DNA from: CAVTJX01 sp963735175
GTDB lineage: Bacteria; Electryoneota; RPQS01
NCBI GenBank assembly: GCA_963735175.1
Contig: CAVTJX010000016.1
Coordinates: 124,001-188,000, forward strand
Direction of reading: 5' to 3'
Length of the DNA stretch: 64,000 bases
Shown: positions 11,893 through 21,391 of the stretch, piece by piece
How positions within the stretch are numbered: position 1 is the stretch's first letter
Layout of the letters: every line of letters begins with the position of its first letter
The notes under the pieces: model-generated
What the model was told of the DNA's origin: nothing
Databases searched by the model: none
The model's input: only the letters and a program-made list of their open reading frames with translations
Made by a program: the position numbers and the translations under genes

Positions 11893-12891
11893 TCAGTAGC
11901 CGCGCCGTTTGTCCACCACATTTTCCAGCGGTTCGCCGGCCACGTAATGCCGCAGGTTGCGCAGAAAGCCGTCGATCACGGCGTGCGTGTACGCGGGAAA
12001 GTTGCCGGAGACATGCGGCGCCATGAAGACATTGGGCAGCTCGAACAGCGGCGAATCCTCCGGCAGCGGCTCGGTCGCAAACACGTCCAACGCCGCCCCG
12101 CCCAGCGAGCCGTTTCGTAGCGCGTCGATCAGCGCGGGCTCGTCCACTGTTTTGCCGCGGCCCACATTGATCAGCAACGCCCCCGGCTTCATCGCCTGCA
12201 GCAACTCGTGCGAAAACAGATTATGCGTTGCTTCGGTAATCGGCAGCGCGAGCACCACCACGTCGTAATCCCCGAGGATCGTGGGCAAGGCCGATAGCAA
12301 ATGCAGGGGAATATCCGCCTCACGCGCCAAGGTTACCACGCCCTCGCAGCGCACGCCTACCGCGGTAAACTTCTGCGCAATCGCTTGACCCACCGCGCCG
12401 TAGCCGACGATCAGGGCCCGCAATCCCTCGACCAGCAACCGCTTCGGCGTCGTCGCGTCTTTGTGCATTCGCCACTGCCGGTCTTGCCGCCAGGCGTCGG
12501 CTTCATGGAAGGCTTGCGTTAAATAGAGCAGCGCCGCCAGCGACCATTCGGCCATGAACGACCCGTGAATGCCGCTGGCGTTGGTGATCACCACGTCGTT
12601 CTCGATGACCGCCGGAAACAGGCTGCGTTCCACGCCCGCATTGCCGATGTGCACCCATTTCAGCCGCGGCGCCGCGCGCAATAGCGCGTCCGACAACGTC
12701 CACACGAGGAGGATTTCGGCATCGCCCGCAAGCTGACAGGCGGCGGCTTCGTCCGCGGCGAAAAGCAGCGTGTGCGCGCGATCCTCAAGGATTCGCGCTA
12801 CTCCGGCGCGCAGTTCGCGCTGCCGTTCGGGATTTTGCGTGGCAAAGGAGACCAGCGTGAGGGTCTCTTTTTTCATAGCTATTTCACTCAT
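11893..12891 (-). CDS. D-isomer-specific 2-hydroxyacid dehydrogenase family oxidoreductase
   Basis: This 332-aa protein has the NAD-binding glycine motif VGYGAVGQ (about 162-169) and the catalytic set Arg245 (INVGRGKTVDEPAL), Glu274 (FATEPLPEDSPL) and His293 (APHVSGN). The family reduces 2-keto acids to D-2-hydroxy acids with NAD(P)H in the cytoplasm; the substrate cannot be read from sequence. It resembles the phosphoglycerate/glyoxylate/hydroxypyruvate reductase-like branch without an ACT domain. ATG at 12891 or 12876 (MKKETL) are both possible starts. The divergent MFS gene starts only 11 bp away, so the two promoters must overlap the coding ends. Confidence 0.85.
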   Translation of the reverse strand: MSEIAMKKETLTLVSFATQNPERQRELRAGVARILEDRAHTLLFAADEAAACQLAGDAEILLVWTLSDALLRAAPRLKWVHIGNAGVERSLFPAVIENDVVITNASGIHGSFMAEWSLAALLYLTQAFHEADAWRQDRQWRMHKDATTPKRLLVEGLRALIVGYGAVGQAIAQKFTAVGVRCEGVVTLAREADIPLHLLSALPTILGDYDVVVLALPITEATHNLFSHELLQAMKPGALLINVGRGKTVDEPALIDALRNGSLGGAALDVFATEPLPEDSPLFELPNVFMAPHVSGNFPAYTHAVIDGFLRNLRHYVAGEPLENVVDKRRGY

Positions 12892-12902
12892 CGTTCTGAG
12901 CC

Positions 12903-14142
12903 ATGTTAGACGACGGGCAGATTACGCAGACTCCGGTACCAAATACAAAACGCGGCCTGTTGCCGCGCGGGCTGTGGCCGCTGTGGGCAGCCGGGTTGAT
13001 CTCCACCATCGGCGATTCGCTGCATCAGGTGGCGATCATGTGGCTCGTGTACGAACTCACCGGCTCACAGATGGCCACCGGCCTCATCGGCATGGCCCAA
13101 TACCTGCCGTCGGTGTTGCTCGGCGTATTTGCCGGAGCCCTCGTCGACCGCCTGAACCGCAAGCGCGTGATGATTTTCGCCGACGCCGCCCGCGTGCTGC
13201 TTGTCGCGGCCATTCCCACACTGTACCTGCTGCGTCACATGAACGGCCTGATGCTCGGCGGACTCGCCTTCGGCATCGCAATCTTCACCACCATCTTTCT
13301 GCCGGCGCGCGAGTCGATTATTCCGCAAGTCGTCGAGCGCGGCGAACTCACCCGCGCGGGCTCGGTGTTGCAGGGCTCCTACGGCTTCGCCTACTTCCTC
13401 GGACCGCTGCTCGCCGCCGTGCTGCTGCCGTGGGCGAAAATCACGGGCCTTTTTTATGCCGACGCCATTACGTATGCGGCTTCGCTGGCTTTTCTGCTTT
13501 TCCTCCGCCCCCGCGTGCGCGTGGAACCCGTTCCCCCCGCCACCTTCCGGGCCGTGGGCGAAGGCTTGCGTTACGCCAGAACGCACGGACTGATTCGCGG
13601 CCTGCTATTGGTCACGGCGGTGGACAATCTCTTCATCATGGGTCCGGCGCTCGTCGGCACGCCGCTCTATGTGCGACTGCACCTCGGCCTCGGTCCGGCG
13701 GCTTATGCCGCCACACAGGGCGCGTTCGCCCTCGGCATGATCACCGGCAGCCTGCTCGTCCACCGCTTCGCCGCAAAATTGCCGCGCGGCCGCGTGCTGC
13801 TCTGGGCCCTCATCTGGGACGGACTTACCTTCATGCCGTTCCTCTGGCTGCACTCGCTGCCACCCGTGCTCGCGCTGTGGTTCATTCACAGCATCGGCAT
13901 TCCCTTCATCCTCGTCCCGCGCTCGACGCTCATCCAGACCGAAGTTCCCGAGCATTTGCAAGGGCGGATCTTCAGCCTCGTCTACCTCACCGTCGTCGGC
14001 CTCTCCGCCGTCAGTTGCGCACTTCACCGGAATCGCCGCCGAGCACGTATCCACCCCCGTCCTCTACGGCGTCATCGGCTGCAGCGCGGCGGTCGTCGGC
14101 GCGTGCGGCTGGCTCAACCGGGACTTACGCCGCGCCGTTTAA
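12903..14142 (+). CDS. MFS exporter (EntS/MFS_3-like); one frameshift
   Basis: The product has a cytoplasmic N-terminus, then paired helices with GLISTIGDSLHQVAIMWL, the MFS motif A-like loop GALVDRLNRKRVMI, and a second half beginning near residue 220. The order and motifs fit drug/siderophore exporters of the EntS/MFS_3 type, which use proton antiport in the inner membrane. The frame shifts near 14020. The other frame then completes the last helix (FTGIAAEHVSTPVLYGVIG) and ends with NRDLRRAV at 14142, giving about 413 aa, the normal length. It abuts the convergent acyl-CoA synthetase gene with no gap. The substrate is unknown. Confidence 0.8.
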
Positions 14143-15846
14143 TCAGAGTGGTGTTCCGGTCGTCCGGTAGAGATAGCGCCGCACTTTGCGGGTCGATGTC
14201 TTGGCCAGTTCTTCCTCCTGCATCGTCCACTGCCGGATGCGACGGTAGGCGGGCACGGAGTGATTATAGGCCTCTATCACTTTCTCCAGTTCCCCCCGCA
14301 CGTCCACCGGATGTCCCTGATCACGCGCCAGCTCCACGGCGGCGTTGTCGGGCACTAAAATCGCCTCCAACTCCTCCCCCGCCCCCTTCTTCCGCTCCAT
14401 TCCCTTCACCAACGATTCCTGCACATACGGCGACGCGTTCAGCCGGCTCTCGATTTCTTCAGGATGCACATTTTTACCCGCGCCGGTCACGATTACGTTT
14501 TTCAACCGTCCCGTGATGAAGACAAATCCGTCGCCATCCACGCGGCCCACATCGCCCGTGTGAAACCAGCCATCACGCAGCACGTCCGCCGTGGCGGCAG
14601 GATTTTCAAAATAGCCCTGCATCACCATCGGCCCGCGCACGCAGATTTCGCCTACTCCGTCGGCGTCCGGTGAATCAATGCGAAACTCTACCGTGTGCAA
14701 AGGCAAACCCACCGACCCAATCCGGTTTCGTCGCGGTAGATTGACGGAGATCACCGGGCTGGTTTCTGTCAGCCCATAGCCCTGCAAGAGCGTGAACCCT
14801 AACCGTTCAAAGAAACGGTTCACGGCAGGCTGCAACGCCGCCCCACCGGAGATCATCATTCCCAGCGACTCCATCCCCGCTTTCGCGCGCAGCGAACGAA
14901 AGAGCGGCCTGCCCGCGCGGATTCCCAGCGGATAAAGCGCCGCCGAAATGCCGTAGATCGCGTGAAACAGCGCGCGCCGGAGCAAAGAAGCCTCCCCCAC
15001 GGCGCGGCGCATGCCATGCATGATATTTTCGAAGACCTGTGGCACACCGACGAGTATGGTCACCTGCGCGACGCGAATGTCGTCCAGAATATCCCGCGAC
15101 TTGTAACTCGCCGCAAACGTCGAGCGTCCGCCCAGCGCCAGGCAGCAGGTCATGTTCACGGTGCTCGAATATGTGTGATGCAGGGGCAGCAGCAGGTGAA
15201 AATTGTCCTCGACCCGCAGGATGTCCGCCTCGAGCACGGCCTGCGCGTCCGTGCACAAATTGCCGTGCGTCAGCACCACGCCTTTCGAGAAGCCCGTCGT
15301 CCCCGAGGTGAAGATCACCGCCGCGACATCGGCCGGCTGCACCTCCGGCAGCGGCACTCCCGCCCGGCGGGGAACCGCGTGTTCCGGCGCGGCATCCGCT
15401 TCCATCAGCAGCGTCGTCGCCTGCGCTTCATCGCCCCCGGCCTGTGCCAGCGCCGCCGCGAATTTCTTTGTGGTAATCAGCAATCGTGCCTGCGCCATCT
15501 TGAGGATGCTGGCGATCTCGGCGGACGACATCAGCGAGTCCACAGGAACCACCGTTGCGCCCGCCAGTAGAATTGCGAGATAGGCGCCAATCCACTCGGG
15601 CCGGTTTTCCGCCAGCAGCGCCACGCGTTCGCCCGGCTGCACACCGAGACCGATCAGACCACCCGCGACGTCCGTGGCGTCTCGCAGCACCTCGCCGTAG
15701 CTCCGAACGCGCACGGTCTCGCCGCTCCGCGTGAGCAGATACGGCCGGTCCGGCCATGCTTTCACGGCGTGTGCCACGAGACCGTTGATCGTTTGCGGAA
15801 TCCGCGGCCACACACGGGATTTTCCGGCCATTTCAGACGTCCTCAC
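14143..15846 (-). CDS. AMP-forming long-chain acyl-CoA synthetase family protein
   Basis: This 567-aa ANL-superfamily enzyme has the P-loop-like VIFTSGTTGFSKGVVLTHGN, the A5-type motif LLQGYGLTETSP, GWFHTGDVGRVDGDGF containing the ATP-ribose Asp, and GRLKNVIVTGAGKNVHPEEI in the C-terminal lid. A conserved lysine near the end (AKTSTRKVRRYL) would activate the adenylate. It most likely turns a fatty acid, ATP and CoA into acyl-CoA at the inner membrane face. Chain length is undetermined; fatty-acyl-AMP ligase activity is a weaker alternative. ATG at 15846, or the ATG five codons later (MAGKSR), may be the start. Confidence 0.88.
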   Translation of the reverse strand: MRTSEMAGKSRVWPRIPQTINGLVAHAVKAWPDRPYLLTRSGETVRVRSYGEVLRDATDVAGGLIGLGVQPGERVALLAENRPEWIGAYLAILLAGATVVPVDSLMSSAEIASILKMAQARLLITTKKFAAALAQAGGDEAQATTLLMEADAAPEHAVPRRAGVPLPEVQPADVAAVIFTSGTTGFSKGVVLTHGNLCTDAQAVLEADILRVEDNFHLLLPLHHTYSSTVNMTCCLALGGRSTFAASYKSRDILDDIRVAQVTILVGVPQVFENIMHGMRRAVGEASLLRRALFHAIYGISAALYPLGIRAGRPLFRSLRAKAGMESLGMMISGGAALQPAVNRFFERLGFTLLQGYGLTETSPVISVNLPRRNRIGSVGLPLHTVEFRIDSPDADGVGEICVRGPMVMQGYFENPAATADVLRDGWFHTGDVGRVDGDGFVFITGRLKNVIVTGAGKNVHPEEIESRLNASPYVQESLVKGMERKKGAGEELEAILVPDNAAVELARDQGHPVDVRGELEKVIEAYNHSVPAYRRIRQWTMQEEELAKTSTRKVRRYLYRTTGTPL

Positions 15847-15873
15847 CGCGACGAAGTCCCACGGATATCCCTC

Positions 15874-17991
15874 TCAGTTCTGCTCGCCGGCCGCGCCGAT
15901 CGGTAGCGGTAGCGTATCCGGCTGGACAGCCGTTTGTTCCCCAATCCGCCTCAACCACCACAGACCCGCCAGCAGCGCCGCCGCCGCCGCCAGCACGAGA
16001 TACCACGGCAGCCATTCCGTCGATTCCGCGTTCAGCCAGCCCGTACTCTTGACGATCTGTTCATGCCGCTGCACCAGGTAGGAGAGCGCATTGTTGGTCG
16101 CGTGGGCCAGCATGGCGGGGTAGATGGAACCCGTACTGATCACCATATAACCCAGCAGCAATCCGAGGAACGCGGTTCCCACAAAGCGGTAGGGATCGAG
16201 GTGCAGCAGGCCAAAAGCCAGCGCTGTAATCACCACACCGCCGGTCTTGCCGAAGCGCGGCAGAAACGCGTGCAGGATGAAGCCGCGGCAAAGCAGCTCC
16301 TCGCAGACGCCGGGCAGGAGGCCGATCAGCGCCACCGCGCCCAGCGCCGGCCACGCGTTCAACTCGGCAAAGAATTGCGCGAAGCGTTCGATGAGTTCAC
16401 TCGGAAACGGCATCACGTGGTTCTGGGCAATGGTCAGCGCAATCGCCATCAGCCAGCCGCCCGCGATCGTGAGCAATGCCGCGGGCCACGCCGCCGCCGG
16501 CGGTAGTTTCAACGCAAAGACCCGCCGCAGGTCAAAACCGCCACGCCAGGCCATCTGAAAAGCGGGCGCCAGTATCGCCGCCTGGCTGACCAGCAAGACC
16601 GCCGCCAGGCTCCACTGCCCGGCGCGGGCGCCGATGACAGTCAGCAGTAAAATCTCTATGACTAACAGCAGCAGCGCGCTCCCTGCCGAGGGAAACGGCG
16701 CCAACGGCACACCCAGCACATTCGGTTTGCGCCGGCTAAACATGCGCAGCGGCGACCAGCGGATCTCCTCGGCGTGCCGGAAGAGCACCGCCTCCTGGCG
16801 GAACTGGCTCGTCGCCCAGGCCAGCGCGCCTGCCGCCAGCAGTGACGTACTGGCAAAGGCAATCGCTGTTTCCAGCCACATGTAGTGACCGGCCATGAAC
16901 TCTTTGATGAGCAGCGAGACGTTAGCGATCGGCACGACGGCAAGCAATGGCGAGACTTCCGTGCCCGGCAACAGCGACACCATCGCCGGCAGAATCACCA
17001 CAGAAAAGGCCGGGGTCAGCAGGCTCTGGCCTTCTTTATAATTGCGCGCGCCCACGGCCACCGCCAGGCACAGCGCGGCAAACATCACCGCCAACGGGAC
17101 GACGAGCACGAGTGACATCAGAAACGAGAGCGGCGAAATCGCGAGCGAAGGCAGCACTTGCGCCGCCGCCGGACCGGCCGACGACGCCAGTTGCGTCGCC
17201 ATCTGCCACATGAAATATACCGACACACCCAGACTGAACAGATTCAGCAACGCGGTCATCAGCGCGATCGTCAGCACCGTTAAAAATTTGCCGTAGACAA
17301 TATCGGAGCGGCTGGCCGGCGAGACCAGCAAGGTCTCCATCGTGCCCCGCTCCTTCTCGCCTGCCGTGAGATCGATCGCCGGGTAAAATGCGCCCATCAT
17401 CGTCATCGTGATCAACAGGTAGCCCAGCAGCGAGCCCAGAAAGTCTCCCTGTTGCTGCTGGTCGGTCGCCAGATTTTCGTCCTGCACCGCGAAGGGATGC
17501 AGCAACGTGGTATCGGCCTTCAGCGCGGCCAGCCGCTGTTCCACCACGTGATCCTGGTAGCGCTCCAACACGCGATTGATGCGTTCGCGCGCCCGCTCCG
17601 AAACCTTCTCGCTGCTGTTGTAATAGACCTGTATTGCCGGCGTCTTCCCCGCCAACAGAGAATCCTCGAATCCTCTGGTAAAGACCACGGCGGCGTCGAG
17701 GTCCGAAGCGGCAATCCTCGCCCGCCATGCCGTCGTATCCGCGATCTTCACGCCCGGAAGCCTCGTCAGCGAGTCCCCCAGCCGGCTCGAGTACTCCTGG
17801 CCGATGACGACCAGCCGCAGCGGCTTCTGCGCCAGCCGGCCCATTTGCAGGGTCATGAGCTGCATGAAGCCAATCATCAGCAGCGGGTACAGCAGCAGCG
17901 GCAGCACGATCATCACGAACAGCGTGCGGCGGTCCCGCAGGATGTCCCGCAGCTCTTTGAGATAGATCGCCTTCACCAGTTTCAGTTGCAT
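15874..17991 (-). CDS. ABC-2 (NatB-type) permease fused to a CPBP intramembrane protease domain
   Basis: The 705-aa product starts with LKELRDILRDRRTLFVMIVLPLLLYP, the NatB/ABC-2 exporter start. It continues with a large extracytoplasmic loop (about 50-190) and GEKERGTMETLLVSPASRSDIV, the coupling segment facing the ATPase, followed by five to six helices. From about residue 400 more helices lead into a CPBP (CAAX protease/bacteriocin-processing) domain with EELLCRGF (motif 1), LLHLDPYRFVGT (motif 2) and HATNNALS. These supply the Glu-Glu/Arg and His residues of that glutamic protease family. No ATP-binding subunit gene is adjacent, so the partner is elsewhere. This fusion is known in several phyla; its cargo is unknown. 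The frame is intact. Confidence 0.85.
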   Translation of the reverse strand: MQLKLVKAIYLKELRDILRDRRTLFVMIVLPLLLYPLLMIGFMQLMTLQMGRLAQKPLRLVVIGQEYSSRLGDSLTRLPGVKIADTTAWRARIAASDLDAAVVFTRGFEDSLLAGKTPAIQVYYNSSEKVSERARERINRVLERYQDHVVEQRLAALKADTTLLHPFAVQDENLATDQQQQGDFLGSLLGYLLITMTMMGAFYPAIDLTAGEKERGTMETLLVSPASRSDIVYGKFLTVLTIALMTALLNLFSLGVSVYFMWQMATQLASSAGPAAAQVLPSLAISPLSFLMSLVLVVPLAVMFAALCLAVAVGARNYKEGQSLLTPAFSVVILPAMVSLLPGTEVSPLLAVVPIANVSLLIKEFMAGHYMWLETAIAFASTSLLAAGALAWATSQFRQEAVLFRHAEEIRWSPLRMFSRRKPNVLGVPLAPFPSAGSALLLLVIEILLLTVIGARAGQWSLAAVLLVSQAAILAPAFQMAWRGGFDLRRVFALKLPPAAAWPAALLTIAGGWLMAIALTIAQNHVMPFPSELIERFAQFFAELNAWPALGAVALIGLLPGVCEELLCRGFILHAFLPRFGKTGGVVITALAFGLLHLDPYRFVGTAFLGLLLGYMVISTGSIYPAMLAHATNNALSYLVQRHEQIVKSTGWLNAESTEWLPWYLVLAAAAALLAGLWWLRRIGEQTAVQPDTLPLPIGAAGEQN

Positions 17992-18084
17992 CGGCAGTCC
18001 CCATTACGAGGTTCGGTCCCACGGGTCGTCATTCCGCTTGGCACTCCAGACAGACTGACAAGATACTAAGCCTTCCCCAGCAAG

Positions 18085-18549
18085 TCAACGGGGAACCGTG
18101 GAAACCACGCCCCGCTCGAGAGCGCGGCGGGCATCGGCAATGACCCGGCGGTGGTCAAACGCCACCTGGTGGGGCAAATCATCCAGGGCGAACCAGTTCA
18201 AGGCCGCCGCGTCGTCTCCCGCCAGGGCTTCGCCTTTTGCATGCCCCCAATAGACGACCGACAACGTGTGGTGCCGGGGATCTCGCCCCGGGTCCGAGTA
18301 GACTCCGAGCAAATCGAGTGACTGAACCTTCAGACCCGTCTCTTCTTCGAGTTCTCGCACGGCCGCGGCTTCAGCGGATTCGCCGTAGTCAATGAAGCCT
18401 CCCGGCAGCGCCCACCCTGCGGGCGGGTTCATCCGTTCAATCAGCAATACCCGCCCGTCACGGATCACCACGACGTCCACTGTCGGAAGCGGATTCCGAA
18501 ATGTCTCCACCATCGTTCCGCAGTTGGGACAAACTCGGCCTTGCTGCAT
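18085..18549 (-). CDS. Nudix hydrolase
   Basis: This 154-aa cytoplasmic enzyme has a complete Nudix box (GGFIDYGESAEAAAVRELEE followed by ETGL) that binds the catalytic divalent metal. An N-terminal CPNCG pair suggests half of a zinc knuckle, as in NUDIX proteins related to NudC or ADP-ribose pyrophosphatases. Family members hydrolyse nucleoside diphosphates linked to another group; the likely substrate here (ADP-ribose, 8-oxo-dGTP or NADH) is not resolved. It is separated from the PDZ gene upstream by two hairpins, so it probably has its own promoter. Confidence 0.85.
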   Translation of the reverse strand: MQQGRVCPNCGTMVETFRNPLPTVDVVVIRDGRVLLIERMNPPAGWALPGGFIDYGESAEAAAVRELEEETGLKVQSLDLLGVYSDPGRDPRHHTLSVVYWGHAKGEALAGDDAAALNWFALDDLPHQVAFDHRRVIADARRALERGVVSTVPR

Positions 18550-18574
18550 AGATCATTTTCCGGTTATGACAAAT

Positions 18575-18612
18575 GAAAAAAGATGACCGGCCGCAGTCGC
18601 AGACCGGTCATC
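18575..18612 (-). terminator. Rho-independent terminator of the PDZ-protein gene
   Basis: On the minus strand GATGACCGG pairs with CCGGTCATC around a 13-nt loop and is followed at once by six T. A second GC-only hairpin (about 18626-18650, GGGGGCGG/CCGCCCCC) lies just upstream. Confidence 0.88.
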
Positions 18613-18674
18613 GCCAAAGGTTTCGGGGGCGGCCGCCGGTCCGCCCCCGCAAATAGAAACGACTCTCCCGGCGG

Positions 18675-19778
18675 TTAGACAAAAGCCCGGTCAATCAGGC
18701 GGTCCACCTCGCGGCTTAGTCTCTGAAACGCGGCGGACAGCCGGTCCCGCAAACGTTGGGGACTCTTGTGTTGATCCTCGGTGTCTTTCTCATCCGCGTG
18801 TACCATCGCCTGCCGCTCCACTCGGACTTTGATGTCTGGCACATGGATCTCCTTCATGTCGATGTCAATGTCGGGCAGCGATTCAATCTCAATTTTAAGG
18901 TTTTGGAGTTCTTTGTGGAACTGCTCCATTTCCTCTTTCGAAACCCCCGGAATCTTGCCGTCTTTGCCGTTGAATCCGAATAACAACGGTTCATTCCGCG
19001 TGCCGATCTGCTCGCCCAGGGTCACACTGATCGTTAACGGATTGCCATCTCGTGAAATTTGAAAGTCCACGGCGGCGCCGGGTTTCCGGTCGCGGATCAA
19101 TCGCCGGACATCGCCCTCATCTTCCACGGCGTCGGTGCCGATCTTCAGGATCACGTCACCCGCTTTCAGTCCGGCACGCTCAGCCGGTGAGTCTTTAACG
19201 ACTTCCGCAATCAGCGCGCCCTTCTCAACCTTGAAATAGGTCGCTAATCCGTCACGAATCTCCTGCGTCACGATCCCGGCATAGGCCAGCTTTTCTTTGG
19301 GTTCATCGGTTTTTCCCCGATGCCATTCCCATGGCGGGCCCTGAAAGCGAAACTCGCGGTGGATCTCCTTGCCACCTTCAAAGTCGTCATCGGAGCGCTT
19401 CCCCAGTGTCACTTCAACGGTCTTCTCCTTGCCTCCGCGCAGGTAGACCAACTCGACTTTGTCGTCAGGTTTCAGATTTCCGATCTGCTTCCGGCATTCT
19501 TCCGGGCCGGTGGGGATCATTTTGTTGACTCGGATAATCACATCGTTTTCGCGGAGACCAGCCTCATCCGCCGGCGAACCGGGAGTCACCCCCGCCACCA
19601 GAACGCCTGCGCCCGGTTGGACGCCGTAATCCGCAGCGATATCTGAGGTTACTTCGCCCAACACAACTCCGAGAAACCCTTTTTCCCGGGCTTCCTTGCC
19701 GACAGCGGTAGCCGCGAAAATCCCCGCCGCGACGAGGACCGCGACCAACGCCAAGACTGTCCATCCCTTGCGAGTCAT
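18675..19778 (-). CDS. Periplasmic protein with two PDZ domains
   Basis: The 367-aa product starts at ATG 19778, where GGAGGGG lies at the right distance; an upstream in-frame ATG at 19799 has no such site. It has a signal anchor (WTVLALVAVLVAAGIFAATAVG). PDZ1 has GVLVAGVTPGSPADEAGLREND (about 50-110) and PDZ2 has KDSPAERAGLKAGDVILKIG (about 190-250). The tail is acidic to basic with a possible coiled coil. It looks like the substrate-binding half of HtrA/DegP without the trypsin domain, so it is probably a chaperone, adaptor or protease regulator in the envelope. It is followed by a strong terminator and transcribed alone. Confidence 0.8.
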   Translation of the reverse strand: MTRKGWTVLALVAVLVAAGIFAATAVGKEAREKGFLGVVLGEVTSDIAADYGVQPGAGVLVAGVTPGSPADEAGLRENDVIIRVNKMIPTGPEECRKQIGNLKPDDKVELVYLRGGKEKTVEVTLGKRSDDDFEGGKEIHREFRFQGPPWEWHRGKTDEPKEKLAYAGIVTQEIRDGLATYFKVEKGALIAEVVKDSPAERAGLKAGDVILKIGTDAVEDEGDVRRLIRDRKPGAAVDFQISRDGNPLTISVTLGEQIGTRNEPLLFGFNGKDGKIPGVSKEEMEQFHKELQNLKIEIESLPDIDIDMKEIHVPDIKVRVERQAMVHADEKDTEDQHKSPQRLRDRLSAAFQRLSREVDRLIDRAFV

Positions 19779-19955
19779 AGCCCCTCCAAGGCCGTTCACA
19801 ACGAACCTGAATCAGGTTCCGAATACTATTGTTACGATGAAAAGTGATACCGGTTCCAATTGCCAGGCCGAAAAGCGGAACGGATTTATGTCCTATCGTT
19901 GCCATTCTTCCGAAAAAGCACTAACTTTAGACGTTCATTATTGGAGGACCAAACC

Positions 19956-20744
19956 TTGGCAACGCCTTTAGAATCTTGGAAAACAGCCATTACTGATACG
20001 TCCGACGGGCGGTTGGTTGTTCGCGGTGTGGAAATCACCGAAGCAATGGAAAAGCTGAGCTTCGGCGGCATGGTCTATTTACTCTGGAAGGGTATTCCTG
20101 CGACCCCAGGCGAGGCCCGGTTGATGGAGATGATTCTTGTCTCCTCAGTTGATCACGGCGCCACTCCCCCGTCTTCGCTGGCAACCCGCGTGGTCATGAG
20201 CGGCGGCAACCCGCTAAACGCGGCGGTTGCAGCAGGGATATTAGCGATTGGCGATTCCCATGGCGGGGCGATTGAGGCCTGTGCCCGGCTCTTTCAGGAA
20301 TGGCTGGCGACACGCGATGAAATCCCGGATATGACGCAACTTGCGTCCATCATTGTTCAAGAATTTCAGGAAAAACAACAACGTATTCCGGGATACGGCC
20401 ACCGGATCTACAAGCGTGATCCGCGCACCCTTAAATTAGTAGAGGCCGCGGAGCGTGAAAAGTTGCGGGGCCGGGCTGTGGATTTGGCCTTGGCCATTCA
20501 GGATGAACTCGAACGCCGCTCCGGCGGAAAGCCGTTGCCACTGAATGTCGACGGGATCATTGCCGCTTTAATGACCGATATGGGCTTCGATTGGGGCCTT
20601 GGAAAGGGCTTTTTCCTGCTCAGCCGCTGCGCTGGTTTGATCGCCCATGCCAATGAAGAACGAACGAGGCAGAAGCCGATGCGTTCCTTCGGCCAGACTA
20701 AACCAGACTATGACGGGCCACGAAACACCCCGATCGGCAGTTAA
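19956..20744 (+). CDS. Citrate synthase-family protein, citryl-CoA lyase-like
   Basis: I chose TTG at 19956 because GGAGGA (19943-19948) sits seven bases before it and the family homology begins at ATPLESWKTAIT. The 262-aa product is shorter than citrate synthase (about 430 aa). It keeps the active-site His and surrounding residues (LAIGDSHGGAIEA and PGYGHRIYKRDPRT) plus an Asp/Gly-rich VDGIIAALMTDMGF and RSFGQTKPDYDGP near the C-terminus. This short form is usually called citryl-CoA lyase or a CitA-like protein, which cleaves citryl-CoA to acetyl-CoA and oxaloacetate. True citrate or methylcitrate synthesis is less likely given the missing small-domain segments. It is monocistronic, ending in a 14-bp-stem terminator. 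Confidence 0.75.
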   Translation: MATPLESWKTAITDTSDGRLVVRGVEITEAMEKLSFGGMVYLLWKGIPATPGEARLMEMILVSSVDHGATPPSSLATRVVMSGGNPLNAAVAAGILAIGDSHGGAIEACARLFQEWLATRDEIPDMTQLASIIVQEFQEKQQRIPGYGHRIYKRDPRTLKLVEAAEREKLRGRAVDLALAIQDELERRSGGKPLPLNVDGIIAALMTDMGFDWGLGKGFFLLSRCAGLIAHANEERTRQKPMRSFGQTKPDYDGPRNTPIGS

Positions 20745-20765
20745 TTCCCTAAAATCGTCTGTGTG

Positions 20766-20800
20766 ACAGAGGTCTCTGCCGATTCTGCAGAGACCTCTGT
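20766..20800 (+). terminator. Terminator of the citryl-CoA lyase-like gene
   Basis: A perfect 14-bp stem (ACAGAGGTCTCTGC with its complement) and a 7-nt loop sit 22 bases after the stop codon, followed by TGCATCTTTT. Confidence 0.8.
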
Positions 20801-20838
20801 TGCATCTTTTCCGCTTGTGTTGCATCTTTTCCGCTTGA
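20799..20838. repeat. Two tandem 20-bp repeats after the terminator
   Basis: GTTGCATCTTTTCCGCTTG occurs twice head to tail (20799-20818 and 20819-20838), overlapping the terminator tail and running up to the next gene. Each unit supplies a TCTTTT tract, so the duplication gives the terminator a second U-rich tail. Confidence 0.75.
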
Positions 20839-20856
20839 ACTACTCGTGAGGCCGCT

Positions 20857-21294
20857 ATGACGGACTTTATTTCCAATTATTTTAGTAACAGGACCGGTTT
20901 TTACCAGACCCTGAGCCCGCGCCTCCCACATGACACTCTTCGTCAGATTTTCGACTCCATCGCTGAATTCGACTCTGTCGAGGCCGTCGCTTTCATGTCT
21001 ACTCAGCCCCACGAATGGCTGACAGATCCCTTCATACAGGCCCTGTGCTCTCGTGATATTATTAAAAAATCGGGATTTGGACACATTCTCGGACGGACGA
21101 CCATTTCCAATACAGAAGCACTCTCCCGCACCGAAATGGTCGAAGAAACTGGTTTATTGCTGTTCTCCCGCCTTTCCACCCTCCTTCCCTCTCCCTCCTC
21201 TCCACTTCCGACCGTAACAGAACGACATCAAGCCGCGTTGAGGAGGCTCCTTAACGTAACGGATGCCTCGCGGTATCATCGTTTAGCACTTTGA
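20857..21294 (+). CDS. Hypothetical protein, 145 aa
   Basis: ATG at 20857 follows GAGG by five bases. The product is soluble, with a predicted helical N-terminal half (TDFISNYFSNRTGFYQTL, LRQIFDSIAEFDSVEAVAF) and a Ser/Pro-rich loop (STLLPSPSSPLP) before a basic C-terminal helix (ERHQAALRRLLNV). No signal peptide or known motif is seen. It lies between a metabolic gene and the FapA/DUF342-kinase cluster and is about 100 bp upstream of the latter, so co-expression is possible. I do not recognise the family. Confidence 0.55.
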   Translation: MTDFISNYFSNRTGFYQTLSPRLPHDTLRQIFDSIAEFDSVEAVAFMSTQPHEWLTDPFIQALCSRDIIKKSGFGHILGRTTISNTEALSRTEMVEETGLLLFSRLSTLLPSPSSPLPTVTERHQAALRRLLNVTDASRYHRLAL

Positions 21295-21391
21295 CCATCC
21301 ACCGGTCCTGAATGGGCACCCTATTTGCACACTAAATGCGTGAATAGTGTCGAATTGTGGGTTCATAGCGTTAAGGACTGTAGCCGTTCGT

